Assembly: GCF_900184735.1 (NCBI RefSeq) | Contig: NZ_LT855386.1 | Coordinates: 580,988 to 644,987 of the forward strand | Direction: 5' to 3' | Origin: Paucisalibacillus globulus | GTDB lineage: Bacteria > Bacillota > Bacilli > Bacillales > Amphibacillaceae | Length of the DNA: 64,000 bases | Shown here: in pieces, positions 1-8,434 of the stretch | How positions within the stretch are numbered: the first letter of the stretch is position 1 | Layout: each line of letters starts with the position of its first letter | Position numbers and translations under genes: made by a program | The notes under the pieces: model-generated | What the model was told of the DNA's origin: nothing | Databases searched by the model: none | Seen by the model: only the letters and a program-made list of their open reading frames with translations

Positions 1-2
1 TT

Positions 3-452
3 GAAACAACAGATTTCAAACTACGTCACCATAAATCAGCATTACGAATACGTGAGAAAAATGGAAATTACCGACTAACATTAAAAGAACCTTATGGTGA
101 CGGACTCCTTGAAACCCATGATAGTCTTACAGAAGAAGAAGTTGCCCACTGGATTAATGGTAATCCAGTGCCAAAAGCAGAAACTATAGTGCAACTAAGA
201 AAAATGAATATTTCCATTAACGAGTTGCAATACTATGGTAATTTAACGACTATCCGTAGAGAGTACCATCATGACGGGCTAATCTATGTATTAGACCATA
301 GCCACTATCATGGTCATGAAGATTATGAACTAGAGATAGAGGCAAGTGATGTAGAAACTGGGAAGGAAGCCCTAGATACCATTTTAAGGGAGTGTGGGAT
401 TACTAGGAAAGATACACCAAATAAGATTGCCCGCTTTTTCCAAAAGATGTAA
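3..452 (+). CDS. yjbK: CYTH domain protein YjbK, 5'-truncated
   Basis: The reading frame is already open at the window edge and runs to the stop at 450-452, so only the C-terminal ~149 residues are present. The fragment has charged alternating motifs of the CYTH/triphosphate-tunnel fold (ALRIREKNGNYRLTLKEP near its start, then a LEIEASD strand), where basic and acidic residues line the tunnel. This family hydrolyses or binds triphosphates with divalent metal; the cellular role of Bacillus YjbK is not established. It is followed by yjbI and spxH exactly as in B. subtilis, which supports the assignment. The start codon lies outside the window. Confidence 0.85.
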   Translation, partial: ETTDFKLRHHKSALRIREKNGNYRLTLKEPYGDGLLETHDSLTEEEVAHWINGNPVPKAETIVQLRKMNISINELQYYGNLTTIRREYHHDGLIYVLDHSHYHGHEDYELEIEASDVETGKEALDTILRECGITRKDTPNKIARFFQKM

Positions 453-520
453 TCAGATAATTTGCCCAGTCTTCACTAATGTTGCTACAATATATACACA
501 AACTTTGAGGAGTAATTACA

Positions 521-898
521 ATGCATGGAACTATATATGAGGCAATTGGTGGATCTGAGACAATTGATCGCCTAGTCACTCACTTTTATAAAAGAGTTGG
601 GAAACATCCGAAATTAATTCCAATCTTCCCAGAAGATTTAACAGAAACAGCAAGAAAACAACGTCTTTTCCTAACTCAATTTTTCGGTGGCCCAAGACTT
701 TATACGGAAGAACGTGGTCACCCCATGATGCGACGCAGACATTTACCATTCGAAATTACACCTTCTAGAAGAGACGCTTGGTTAGAATGTATGGAGCAAG
801 CTTTGGAAGAAGCAAAAATTGATGAACCCTATCGTTCAGCCATATTTGAAAGACTAACCATGACCGCCAATCATATGATGAATACACCTGAATCATGA
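521..898 (+). CDS. yjbI: Group II truncated hemoglobin YjbI
   Basis: A 125-residue protein of the usual length for group II (trHbO-type) 2-on-2 globins. The E/F region carries [20 protein letters not shown] followed by HLPFEI, which contains the proximal histidine and is typical of YjbI. These small heme proteins bind O2 very tightly; in Bacillus the gene is adjacent to spxH and has been linked to redox stress. The start has a GAGGAG ribosome site about 9 bases upstream. Its stop overlaps the apparent ATG of the next ORF, so it is translationally linked to spxH. Confidence 0.93.
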   Translation: MHGTIYEAIGGSETIDRLVTHFYKRVGKHPKLIPIFPEDLTETARKQRLFLTQFFGGPRLYTEERGHPMMRRRHLPFEITPSRRDAWLECMEQALEEAKIDEPYRSAIFERLTMTANHMMNTPES

Positions 899-912
899 AA
901 GGAGATATCGAT

Positions 913-1806
913 GTGAGTTGGGAACGCACTGAGCTATTAAGAAGCTCACAGAAAGCAAACACATCGTCCGAATATAGTTATGGTACTATCAAAAAACCAA
1001 TTGAAATTTATTTATTTATCGACCCGATGTGCCCGGAATGCTGGTCACTTGAGCCGTATTTAAAAAAGCTATCAATTGAATATGGACGATTTTTTTCAAT
1101 TAGACCAATTATTTCAGGATCTTCGAAACCACTTAATCATGATAATTTTGACCAACCAAGGAAACTAAGAGAAATTTGGGAACGAACTGCTTCTAGGACT
1201 GGAATGAGTTGTGATGGTGACTTATGGATTGAGAATCCTATACACTCACCAATTACTGCCTATTTAGCAGTAAAAGCTGCTGAACTACAAGGAATTCGTT
1301 TCGGAAAAGTGTTCTTACGAAAAGTACAAGAAAGTCTATTTTTAAAGAAACAAAATATATCTGATGAAAAAGTTCTCTTAGAATGTGCGAAAGAAGCAAA
1401 ACTAGACATTCAGGAGTTTATAAATGACCTACACTCTGTTTCTGCTAAAAAAGCCTTACAAAGCGACTATAAACTGAATGAAGAAATGGAAATTGATTAT
1501 ATGCCTACCATGGTCTTTTTCCATAAAAACATTGAAGAACAAGGAATAAAAATTTCTGGGCTCTATCCATATGATATTTATGTTCGTGTGTTAAGTGAGA
1601 TGGTAGAACATCTACCAATTCCATCACAACTTCCAGCACTAGAGGATTTTGTTCAACACTATGACGTTATTGGAACAAAAGAGGTTTCAGTGGTTTATAA
1701 CTGGTCTATGGAGAAAGCTGAGCGTGAAATGAAAAAACTACGTTTAAAACAATATGTAAAAAAAATCCCGGCAAAACACGGTTCATTCTGGCAATATATA
1801 AAATAA
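913..1806 (+). CDS. spxH: ClpXP adaptor SpxH (YjbH), DsbA-like
   Basis: Adaptor that delivers the redox regulator Spx to ClpXP for degradation. It has a DsbA/thioredoxin-like fold with an N-terminal CPEC pair (residues 40 and 43) in the family context [14 protein letters not shown]. An upstream in-frame ATG at 895 overlaps the yjbI stop, but it lies before the strong AAAGGAG site (898-904). I therefore take GTG at 913, 8 bases after that site, giving 297 residues, close to the family length. It forms an operon with yjbI. Its partner gene spx is in the same window at 6846-7241. The only ambiguity is the start. Confidence 0.9.
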   Translation: MSWERTELLRSSQKANTSSEYSYGTIKKPIEIYLFIDPMCPECWSLEPYLKKLSIEYGRFFSIRPIISGSSKPLNHDNFDQPRKLREIWERTASRTGMSCDGDLWIENPIHSPITAYLAVKAAELQGIRFGKVFLRKVQESLFLKKQNISDEKVLLECAKEAKLDIQEFINDLHSVSAKKALQSDYKLNEEMEIDYMPTMVFFHKNIEEQGIKISGLYPYDIYVRVLSEMVEHLPIPSQLPALEDFVQHYDVIGTKEVSVVYNWSMEKAEREMKKLRLKQYVKKIPAKHGSFWQYIK

Positions 1807-1820
1807 TAAGGAAAAAAATA

Positions 1821-1852
1821 AAGGATATACGGGGCAGCGTATATCCTTTTTC
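1821..1852 (+). terminator. Rho-independent terminator after spxH
   Basis: Perfect 10-bp inverted repeat AAGGATATAC / GTATATCCTT with an 11-base loop and a following T-rich stretch, 15 bases after the spxH stop. Confidence 0.85.
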
Positions 1853-2070
1853 TCACTTCTTTGTATATAACAAAGGGGGATGGGAGAAAGTTTCATGATC
1901 AAACAAAGGGGTTTTGTTTGTGATTCATCTCACATATATAATATAACAAGAGCCCAGTTTTTTTTCAAGAAGTTTGTTATACATTTCACAAATCTGTCAC
2001 TTCTATTCCTTCTTTTGATTACATATATATTAGTAGACCATTATTTATGTAGATAAGGGGGATATGTCAG

Positions 2071-2250
2071 ATGCGTGAGTTACTTCCATATGTATTTATA
2101 ATCCTTACTTTTATTGCTGTCTTTTTAAATCTTTTTGGGCTAATGCAATTGATACCATTATACATAACCCTACCAGTTCTGTTTTTTTGTATTTACATTA
2201 CATTATTTTCGTTTACCAATAGGAATAAATACCGGGGACGTGCGAGGTGA
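2071..2250 (+). CDS. Small two-helix membrane protein (59 aa), unknown
   Basis: A short ORF preceded by a good ribosome site (AAGGGGGAT at 2055-2062). It encodes 59 residues: a short polar N-terminus, a hydrophobic helix (about residues 7-26), a brief turn, a second hydrophobic helix (about 29-48) and a basic tail ending KYRGRAR, which suggests N-out/C-in or hairpin topology with the tail in the cytoplasm. I do not recognise a family. It stands alone between the spxH terminator and a repeat element. A weak GTGC...GCAC hairpin followed by five T lies just after the stop (about 2240-2275). Real-gene support is the ribosome site plus the membrane-protein composition. Confidence 0.55.
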   Translation: MRELLPYVFIILTFIAVFLNLFGLMQLIPLYITLPVLFFCIYITLFSFTNRNKYRGRAR

Positions 2251-2301
2251 TTGATTGCCATTCAGGCACGCTTTTTGGATGTAATCTAACAAATAGTAGA
2301 T

Positions 2302-2608
2302 AGAAACTGTGCGGTATGACAGCACCTACTCCTAACACAAAGATTTAGGTAACTGAATATATAATCAGAAGAATAGATCAGCGTAGGCAGAATACGGAGA
2401 CTCCTGCGGGAATAGCACGTGTCCGAAGACCCCGCAGAGGTGAACTTTCCTCGAGGAGGCTGAGGCCGGGCCCGCGGCAAGGTAGACACTGCGACGGTCT
2501 TTTCGAGCAGATGTCGCCCCTGTGCTGACAGTAAAAGCGGAGTATTCTGCCGGAGCGGTATCATTCCTCCATACTGATTAATTTAGAGGGTAGTTACCGC
2601 ACAGTCCC
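2302..2608. repeat. MITE-like dispersed repeat, copy 1
   Basis: Bounded by a perfect 11-bp terminal inverted repeat: ACTGTGCGGTA (2306-2316) and TACCGCACAGT (2595-2605). Inside is a GC-rich palindromic core (about 2388-2556) whose ends GGCAGAATAC and GTATTCTGCC are also inverted. The core contains GGAGACTCCTGCGGG, CGAGGAGGCTGAGG and CCCGCGG blocks. Related sequence occurs at 7467-7628 and 38387-38758. Compared with copy 2, this copy has an extra segment of about 57 bases between CCCGCGG and AAAGCGGAGT. It encodes no recognisable protein; the ORF across it is an artefact. Confidence 0.8.
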
Positions 2609-2644
2609 TTTAAATAGCAACTAAATATATGAAAACAGCATAAT

Positions 2645-2678
2645 CAAAAAAAGAAGGATGACCTAGGTCATCCTTCTG
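2645..2678 (-). terminator. Terminator after pepF (leftward)
   Basis: AGAAGGATGACC / GGTCATCCTTCT hairpin just beyond the leftward pepF stop, ending in a seven-T run on the minus strand. Confidence 0.85.
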
Positions 2679-2679
2679 C

Positions 2680-4494
2680 TTATTTATTCAATAGTAGTTG
2701 TTCCATCTCATTTAGCTTTTCTTCAAATACATCTAATGCATCTAAAATCGGTTGTTTAGACGTCATATCTACTCCAGCTTTTTTCAATACTTCAATAGGA
2801 TAATCACTGCTACCTGATTTCAAGAAGCCTAAGTAACGTTCAACTGCTCCTTCTTCACCCGATAGAATTTTGTTTGCAAGTGCAGTTGCAGCCGAATACC
2901 CCGTTGCATATTGATAGACATAGTAATTGTAGTAGAAGTGAGGAATCCTAGCCCACTCTAAGCCAATTGCTTCATCTGAAACAACGTCTTCGCCAAAGTA
3001 TTTCTTGTTCAGTTCATAGTACATATTTGTTAAATAATCAGCAGTTAATGCCTCACCATCTTGAGCACGTTTATGAATTTCATGCTCAAATTCAGCAAAC
3101 ATAGTCTGACGGAAAACTGTACCACGGAAGCCTTCTAAGAAGTGGTTTAATAAATACAACTTTTGTTTTTCATCATCTAATGTTTTTAACATATGATCAT
3201 TTAATAGAGCTTCATTACATGTAGAAGCTACCTCTGCAACGAAGATTGAATAATTCCCATAACGATATGGCTGGAATTTTCTTGTGAAGTAACTGTGTGC
3301 TGAGTGACCAAGCTCATGTGTTAAAGTAAATAAGTCATTTACACGATCCTGCCAGTTCAGTAGGATGTATGGATTTGTTCCATATGCTCCAGATGAATAT
3401 GCTCCACTGCGTTTTCCTTTGTTCTCTTCCACATCGATCCAACGATTGCTGAAGCCTTCTTTGATGACATCTAAGTACTCTTCGCCTAGAGGTTGAAGAC
3501 TATCTAATACGTATTCTTGTGCTTTCTCATATGGAATCTTCATATCGACATCTTGAACTAAAGAAGCATACATATCGTACATATGAAGTTCGTCAACGCC
3601 TAGGACTTCTTTACGTAATTTAGCGTAACGGTGTAATAAAGGTAGTCTCTCATTTACCGCTTCAACTAAATTATCGTATACTTGCTCAGGAATATTATTG
3701 TTATCTAGAGCCGCTTGACGTGCTGATTCATAATGGTGCACCTTTGCATCGAAGTTATGTGCTTTCACTGTTCCACCTAACGTAGAAGCGAATGTATTTT
3801 TAAATTGACCATACGTATCATACATTGCATTAAATGCTTCTTCACGAACACGACGATCCTTCGATTCTAAGAAACCAACATAACGACCATGGGTTAAGTC
3901 CACTTCTTCCCCGTCTTCATTTTTAATGCTAGGGAATTTTAAATCTGCATTGTTCAGCATCCCAAATGTCTGAGAACCAGTCGATAACGCTTCAGATGCC
4001 TCCGCAAGAAGTGCTTCCTCTGATTCACTTAACACATGTTTTCGTTGTCTTACAATTTCATTTAGGACATGTTCATAATGCTTTAATTCTTCTTTCTCTT
4101 CTAAATACTGTTTAATTGTTGACTCATCCATTTTTAAAATCTCTGGAACTAAATAACTCATCGAACTTTGTGCTAGTGTCAACACATTTTCTGCTTTTGC
4201 ATTTAGAGCCTGATAAAATGAATTTGTAGTATCCTGGTCATAACGCATATGTGCATATGTATATAGTTTTCCAAGTCTTTCTGATAATTGATCTTGTAGT
4301 TTTAAGACGTTAAATAATGTATCAGCAGACTCTGCTACTTTTCCTTGATATTCATTGATCTCGGGAATATCATCTTTAAGACTATTAAGTTCCTCTTCCC
4401 AACTTTCATCCGACACAAAGATATCTTCTAATCGCCAAGTTCTTTCAACTGGTACTTCGCTTCTACCTTGTAGTTCTTTAGTCGCCTTTGCCAT
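2680..4494 (-). CDS. pepF: Oligoendopeptidase F (M3B family)
   Basis: Cytoplasmic zinc metallopeptidase that cleaves short peptides. The 604-residue length matches PepF/YjbG. The zinc-binding HELGH motif is at residues 393-397 in the context LTHELGHSAHSYF, with the downstream third-ligand region EVASTCNEALL. The start has GGAGGATG upstream. It lies downstream of coiA and mecA, as in B. subtilis where the gene is yjbG. In Bacillus overproduction of this peptidase has been linked to reduced sporulation, by peptide cleavage. A second 604-residue M3 enzyme lies at 60009-61823; the two share architecture but differ widely in sequence. Confidence 0.95.
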   Translation of the reverse strand: MAKATKELQGRSEVPVERTWRLEDIFVSDESWEEELNSLKDDIPEINEYQGKVAESADTLFNVLKLQDQLSERLGKLYTYAHMRYDQDTTNSFYQALNAKAENVLTLAQSSMSYLVPEILKMDESTIKQYLEEKEELKHYEHVLNEIVRQRKHVLSESEEALLAEASEALSTGSQTFGMLNNADLKFPSIKNEDGEEVDLTHGRYVGFLESKDRRVREEAFNAMYDTYGQFKNTFASTLGGTVKAHNFDAKVHHYESARQAALDNNNIPEQVYDNLVEAVNERLPLLHRYAKLRKEVLGVDELHMYDMYASLVQDVDMKIPYEKAQEYVLDSLQPLGEEYLDVIKEGFSNRWIDVEENKGKRSGAYSSGAYGTNPYILLNWQDRVNDLFTLTHELGHSAHSYFTRKFQPYRYGNYSIFVAEVASTCNEALLNDHMLKTLDDEKQKLYLLNHFLEGFRGTVFRQTMFAEFEHEIHKRAQDGEALTADYLTNMYYELNKKYFGEDVVSDEAIGLEWARIPHFYYNYYVYQYATGYSAATALANKILSGEEGAVERYLGFLKSGSSDYPIEVLKKAGVDMTSKQPILDALDVFEEKLNEMEQLLLNK

Positions 4495-4561
4495 TTTTCA
4501 TCCTCCAATGCTTTTTTCATTTAGTAATTCCAGATAATATAAAATCCTGTGCGGAACCACT

Positions 4562-5779
4562 CTAATATTTAGTATAACGAAACATATGTGAAACATGCTC
4601 GTATTTTGTCTTGAAAAATTTTGAAAGTTCATCCATTAATTTATTATCTCCTTCGAGAGCATCTTCAATATGTGTAAAATGATTTAGTTCTCTCAATTTC
4701 ACAAACTCATGTTTTGATTGCTGTTTAATAATGTTTAAGGAACATAGTATCTCGAGGTATTCAAGGATGGGATCGCCTGGGGATTTAATAAGTGGTAATG
4801 ATCCATTTGAGATGGATTGTTGTAGTTGATAGCGACAAGTACTTAATGAAAATATACCTTGTAATGGCAACGGATCGATAATTCCTAGGCATAATCTACT
4901 CTGCCAATCCCAAGGAGGAGTTATCATCTTGTATTGTGATGGTACTGGCAAATAAATGGCGGATGGTAAGTGTTCACGATGTGTCCCCTTATAATAAAGC
5001 CACTTGTACCATAGTTGTTCTTTACCAAATATCCTTTTTGGTTGGTGGAATCTAAACTTATATTTTGCTTTTTTCCATTCACTTATTAAAAGACTTTGCT
5101 TGAAATGAGAAACTTTAAATAAATCCATAAAATGCATATGATTAAGTTTCTTCATGTTAAGACTCCCAATCATGCGATTTGTATCTGTCTGAAAGAGGTT
5201 GAATGCAGTAAGGAAATTATTTGAGTGAGGATCAAAGAAATACATTAATGGTAGATAATCGTGGCCATATTGGTGTAGGAATTGAAAAGTAAAATGATCT
5301 GTTTTTAACAGGTTTCTACTTATGCGTTTAAAAAGATTAGCTCCTAATATCCATATTGGTTGGATATTTTCCGATAGATATCCTTGTGTACGACTTTGTA
5401 TATCAACTGATGAGATTCTTGCACATTGGTATTCGATTGCAATCTTTTTATCCCTTATTCTAAGCAAGATATCTGGGCGCTGTTTGATGGATGAGATATA
5501 TTCCTCCAATGATACGTTTAATCCTTGCCCTAATAACCAGTTATATAACATAAGCTTACCTTTTTCGTGATATGGTCCTTCTCCTCCTTCACTTGAATAA
5601 CAGTTTGTTATACTCTGGTGTGCAAAATGGGCAATGGTTTTTGACCCAGCCCTAATAATTACTTGTTCATTACAGCTTGGACAATAAAACTGCTGATTTT
5701 CTCGAAGATTTTCAATTTCCATTTTGGAATATTGAAATAAAGTAATTAACTTTCCATTTTTTAATTTTGCTTGAAGCAA
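4562..5779 (-). CDS. coiA: Competence protein CoiA
   Basis: Promotes processing of incoming single-stranded DNA during transformation. The 405-residue protein has an N-terminal zinc-ribbon-like pair (FYCPSC, about residues 32-37) followed by IAHFAHQ, then a PD-(D/E)xK nuclease-like core with RPDILLRIRDKKIAIEYQ, matching the CoiA family. The start is TTG (5777-5779), chosen because GGAGGTG lies 5-6 bases upstream and no ATG is better placed. It follows mecA and precedes pepF. Competence partners comK, mecA and med are also in this window. No clear ComK box was seen upstream. Confidence 0.9.
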   Translation of the reverse strand: MLQAKLKNGKLITLFQYSKMEIENLRENQQFYCPSCNEQVIIRAGSKTIAHFAHQSITNCYSSEGGEGPYHEKGKLMLYNWLLGQGLNVSLEEYISSIKQRPDILLRIRDKKIAIEYQCARISSVDIQSRTQGYLSENIQPIWILGANLFKRISRNLLKTDHFTFQFLHQYGHDYLPLMYFFDPHSNNFLTAFNLFQTDTNRMIGSLNMKKLNHMHFMDLFKVSHFKQSLLISEWKKAKYKFRFHQPKRIFGKEQLWYKWLYYKGTHREHLPSAIYLPVPSQYKMITPPWDWQSRLCLGIIDPLPLQGIFSLSTCRYQLQQSISNGSLPLIKSPGDPILEYLEILCSLNIIKQQSKHEFVKLRELNHFTHIEDALEGDNKLMDELSKFFKTKYEHVSHMFRYTKY

Positions 5780-5833
5780 TTATAACACCTCCATTCTTTA
5801 TTATTCGACAGAGGTGGTGAAAATCCTGCTAAC

Positions 5834-5862
5834 AAAAAAAGATGCCCCGAAAGGCATCTTAT
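5834..5862 (-). terminator. Terminator after mecA (leftward)
   Basis: Stem AAGATGCC / GGCATCTT with a short loop and a seven-T run on the minus strand. It overlaps the last bases of mecA and separates mecA from coiA. Confidence 0.85.
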
Positions 5863-6551
5863 AGAATATTAGCTGGGAAGTGGGAACGAACATCTTCAAA
5901 AGTGGTCGTATCAAATATTTTCTTACCGTATTCTTCCAAGACATGAATCGTAATATTCGAATCATCACCGTATTCAAATATTCGAGAAATAATATCTTCT
6001 TGTGAATTCTCATCCAGTACATCTTGAGAGAATTCCATATATAGATAGTATTTACCATTATAGAAATATAAGGTTTCTTCTTCACTACCTGTATCCTCTT
6101 GGAAATGATGACTTAATTGAATTACATCTTCGAAATCATTAAACCCTGCAATAATCCAAAGATTTTCTTCAATAAAATCTTCTTCTAATTCATCCTTCTC
6201 ACTTTTACCAAATTTTTCTTCCAAGAATGATTCAACTTTTTCATCAACTGGAATATCTATTGTAGAGCCATCTTCATCAATTGGGAATTCTAAATTATCC
6301 CCATTTTTTGAAAGTTGAGCTTTAGTAACAACAATTTCTAAACCTTTTTCTAAGGCATGAACTTGGATCCATAGAGGGCCATCTACATGAAAGTCTTCTT
6401 GATAATTTACCTCGTCCATCATCTGCCAAAATAATTGTTCGCTACGTTCGCGATTGTACCATATTTCTTCTCTTCCAAAACCACGATCTTCAATATCTAC
6501 ATAAGAGATAAAGAACTTAACCGTATTTTCATTTATTCTTTCAATTTCCAT
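5859..6551 (-). CDS. mecA: Adapter protein MecA
   Basis: Adaptor that binds substrates, classically ComK, and targets them to ClpCP. It is 230 residues, typical for MecA. The N-terminal substrate-binding part begins MEIERINENTVKFFISY with DRGFGREEIWYNRERSEQLFW, an acidic linker follows (about residues 95-125), and a C-terminal ClpC-binding domain contains FNDFEDVIQLSHHF. Its target ComK is encoded at 56306-56848. It sits between spx and coiA as in B. subtilis. A run of phenylalanine- and lysine-free acidic linker is normal for the family. Confidence 0.95.
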   Translation of the reverse strand: MEIERINENTVKFFISYVDIEDRGFGREEIWYNRERSEQLFWQMMDEVNYQEDFHVDGPLWIQVHALEKGLEIVVTKAQLSKNGDNLEFPIDEDGSTIDIPVDEKVESFLEEKFGKSEKDELEEDFIEENLWIIAGFNDFEDVIQLSHHFQEDTGSEEETLYFYNGKYYLYMEFSQDVLDENSQEDIISRIFEYGDDSNITIHVLEEYGKKIFDTTTFEDVRSHFPANIL

Positions 6552-6792
6552 GTAATTTCTCTCCCTTCTTTTATATTTAAGCCAAAGCCAAAAACACCGA
6601 AACCGCGGGAGCCTTTGCTTGTAAAATTAGGCAGAAGAAGGTCTGAACCTAATCTATAGATAAAAGTATGATATCTTATTTATATTGTATGTTAGCATAT
6701 TGCATATTGGAAATTAATATGCCTAGGATTATCTATTTAAATTAATATTTTAACTCAAATTAACGATTTTGTCACCTTATTAATCGGATATC

Positions 6793-6828
6793 AAAAGCGC
6801 AGATCATCCATTTCGATCTGCGCTTTTT
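6793..6828. terminator. Terminator between spx and mecA
   Basis: Strong hairpin AAAGCGCAGATC / GATCTGCGCTTT with an 11-base loop. The best T-run is on the plus strand and the minus strand has only TTTT, so it may act in both directions. It follows the leftward spx stop by about 18 bases. Confidence 0.7.
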
Positions 6829-6845
6829 ACTTTTATTATTACCTT

Positions 6846-7241
6846 TTAATTCACCATACGTCGTGCTTCTTCTAATTGATATGTGCGTACAGTTCTTGGT
6901 AAAAATCTGCGAATCTCATCTTCATTATATCCAACCTGAAGTCTTTTATCATCTATGATGATTGGTCTTCTGAGTAATCCGGGATTTTTCTGAATTAATG
7001 TTATTAATTCTTGTAATGGAAGTTGATCTATTGTAACATCCAAATTTTGAAATACCTTCGAACGGGTAGATATAATTTCTTCTGTACCGAATTCAGTCAT
7101 TCTTAATATTTCTTTTATTTCATCGACAGATAAACTTTCAGAGAACATGTTTCTCTCTGTAAAAGTTATATCATGATTTATTAACCACGCTTTTGCTTTT
7201 CTACATGACGTACAACTTGGTGAGGTATAAAGTGTTACCAT
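6846..7241 (-). CDS. spxA: Global redox regulator Spx
   Basis: ArsC-fold regulator that binds the RNA polymerase alpha C-terminal domain and switches transcription during thiol stress. The 131 residues carry the redox switch CTSC at residues 10-13 ([20 protein letters not shown]) and the conserved [20 protein letters not shown] segment. It neighbours mecA and yjbC as in B. subtilis; its degradation adaptor SpxH is at 913-1806. The upstream 200 bases are AT-rich and probably carry its promoters, but I could not single one out. Confidence 0.96.
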   Translation of the reverse strand: MVTLYTSPSCTSCRKAKAWLINHDITFTERNMFSESLSVDEIKEILRMTEFGTEEIISTRSKVFQNLDVTIDQLPLQELITLIQKNPGLLRRPIIIDDKRLQVGYNEDEIRRFLPRTVRTYQLEEARRMVN

Positions 7242-7466
7242 GGTACTTCACTCCTCAATCTGTAGTTCCATTTTATGAACATTTTATTTGTTATTAAATT
7301 AAAATCACTTTAAATAACAACATAGTTGATTATACTATATATGTCTAGCGAAGGATAGGTCATATCGACTCAATTTAACAATGTTCACAAAATGTTTTTA
7401 TTTTCCTACTATGGATCCCTAAACTGTTTTGGTAAGTCTGTCTTCTTACAGTTTGATGCTATTTAT

Positions 7467-7628
7467 TAGAAACTGTTCGGTAACTAGTTTAATTACAACA
7501 GAATTAGTTATTGGGTATAGCTGTACGACACCGCTACGGCAGAATACTCCGCTTTCCACGGGCACGGCCTCAGCCTCCTCGAGGAAAGATCGCCTCCGCG
7601 GGGTCTTCGGACACGCGCTAAAATACAG
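7467..7628. repeat. MITE-like dispersed repeat, copy 2 (truncated)
   Basis: Starts with AGAAACTGTTCGGTAAC, matching the end of copies 1 and 3, then shares the AATTAGTTATTGGGTATA block with copy 3 and the core CGGCAGAATACTCCGCTTTC...CCTCGAGGAAAG...GGGGTCTTCGGACACGCGC in the orientation opposite to copy 1. It stops abruptly at about 7620, so the far half of the core and the second terminal repeat are missing. It also lacks the ~57-base internal segment present in copies 1 and 3. It lies in the 440-base spacer between yjbC and spx. Confidence 0.75.
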
Positions 7629-7653
7629 CCTTTGGTAAATACCTAACAACATG

Positions 7654-7684
7654 AAAAAAGGCTGCACTTGGCAGCCTTTTTTTT
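7654..7684. terminator. Bidirectional terminator after yjbC-like gene
   Basis: AAAAAAGGCTGC / GCAGCCTTTTTT hairpin with a four-base loop and T-runs on both strands, at the 3' end of the GNAT gene. Confidence 0.88.
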
Positions 7685-8276
7685 ACTTAATTTGATTTTT
7701 TTCTAGTCCAGCTAAAATATCATTAGACTCTCGTTCTTCATCGAAAGTCAATACCTCGTCTACTGGTTGATATGCTTGACCGTATATTTCTTCATCTTTG
7801 TATGTGTGTATAGATTCATACATTTTCTTCATTTGTTCAAAAATCATTTCTTCTGTTTCATTATTTGGTGACCAGTAAAGAATTTCCATTGGATTTTCCT
7901 TATTGGTTGCTAGAGATCTGCGGTTATAACCAATTGATTGTGCATGACTAAACCCTTCTCGTTTATAAAAATGAAGTCTTTTTTCTGTATCTGTGTCATC
8001 ATAATCGACAGGTTCAACTTCTAGAATGATTGGCTTATTTCGTTGCTTTAGTTTCTCAATTAACTTATGTCCAATCCCCTGTCCTCTTGATTTTGAAGAA
8101 ACCCATACATAATCAATAAAAATAAACGTATTAAATTCTGCGTACATCATAACATGGTATGGGCCTTCATCTTTATGATAAACGTCCCCTTTTTCTTTCA
8201 ATAATAGCTCCATATGCTCTTTTGATTTCATTTCCTCTATTGGAAAATATTCACTTAATTTCTCATACCAATCCAT
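7683..8276 (-). CDS. yjbC: GNAT-family acetyltransferase, YjbC-like
   Basis: A 197-residue GNAT protein. The acetyl-CoA-binding motif A is visible as VWVSSKSRGQGIGHKLIEKL (about residues 57-76, with the RGQGIG pyrophosphate loop), followed by LEVEPVD and a FYKREGF motif B. The acidic C-terminal extension (about 150-197) has no recognised domain. Its position next to spx identifies it as the YjbC equivalent, which in B. subtilis is co-transcribed with spx. Here copy 2 of the repeat element separates the two genes, so co-transcription is less certain. The substrate is unknown. Confidence 0.85.
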   Translation of the reverse strand: MDWYEKLSEYFPIEEMKSKEHMELLLKEKGDVYHKDEGPYHVMMYAEFNTFIFIDYVWVSSKSRGQGIGHKLIEKLKQRNKPIILEVEPVDYDDTDTEKRLHFYKREGFSHAQSIGYNRRSLATNKENPMEILYWSPNNETEEMIFEQMKKMYESIHTYKDEEIYGQAYQPVDEVLTFDEERESNDILAGLEKNQIK

Positions 8277-8390
8277 GGATCTACTCCTTTGACTTTTCTA
8301 CGTAGTAAGTATAACGAAATAACAAGATTATGTTAAATCGCTATTTGGGTTGTATATGTTCAGTATGTGTAGTTATCTAAAAAAAAGCGA

Positions 8391-8427
8391 AAAAAAACGG
8401 AACTTTTTATTAAAGTTCCGGCTTTTT
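8391..8427. terminator. Bidirectional terminator
   Basis: CGGAACTTT / AAAGTTCCG stem (8398-8420) flanked by A-rich and T-rich runs, just after the leftward DUF4015 gene. Confidence 0.8.
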
Positions 8428-8434
8428 TCAATCA

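Noticed and set aside
2286-2564. 92-codon minus-strand ORF across repeat copy 1
   Set aside because: Arg/Ser-rich translation of the GC-rich palindrome; the same sequence in copy 3 gives a broken version (38528-38752).
5801-6085. 94-codon minus-strand ORF
   Set aside because: Alternate frame within mecA crossing its terminator.
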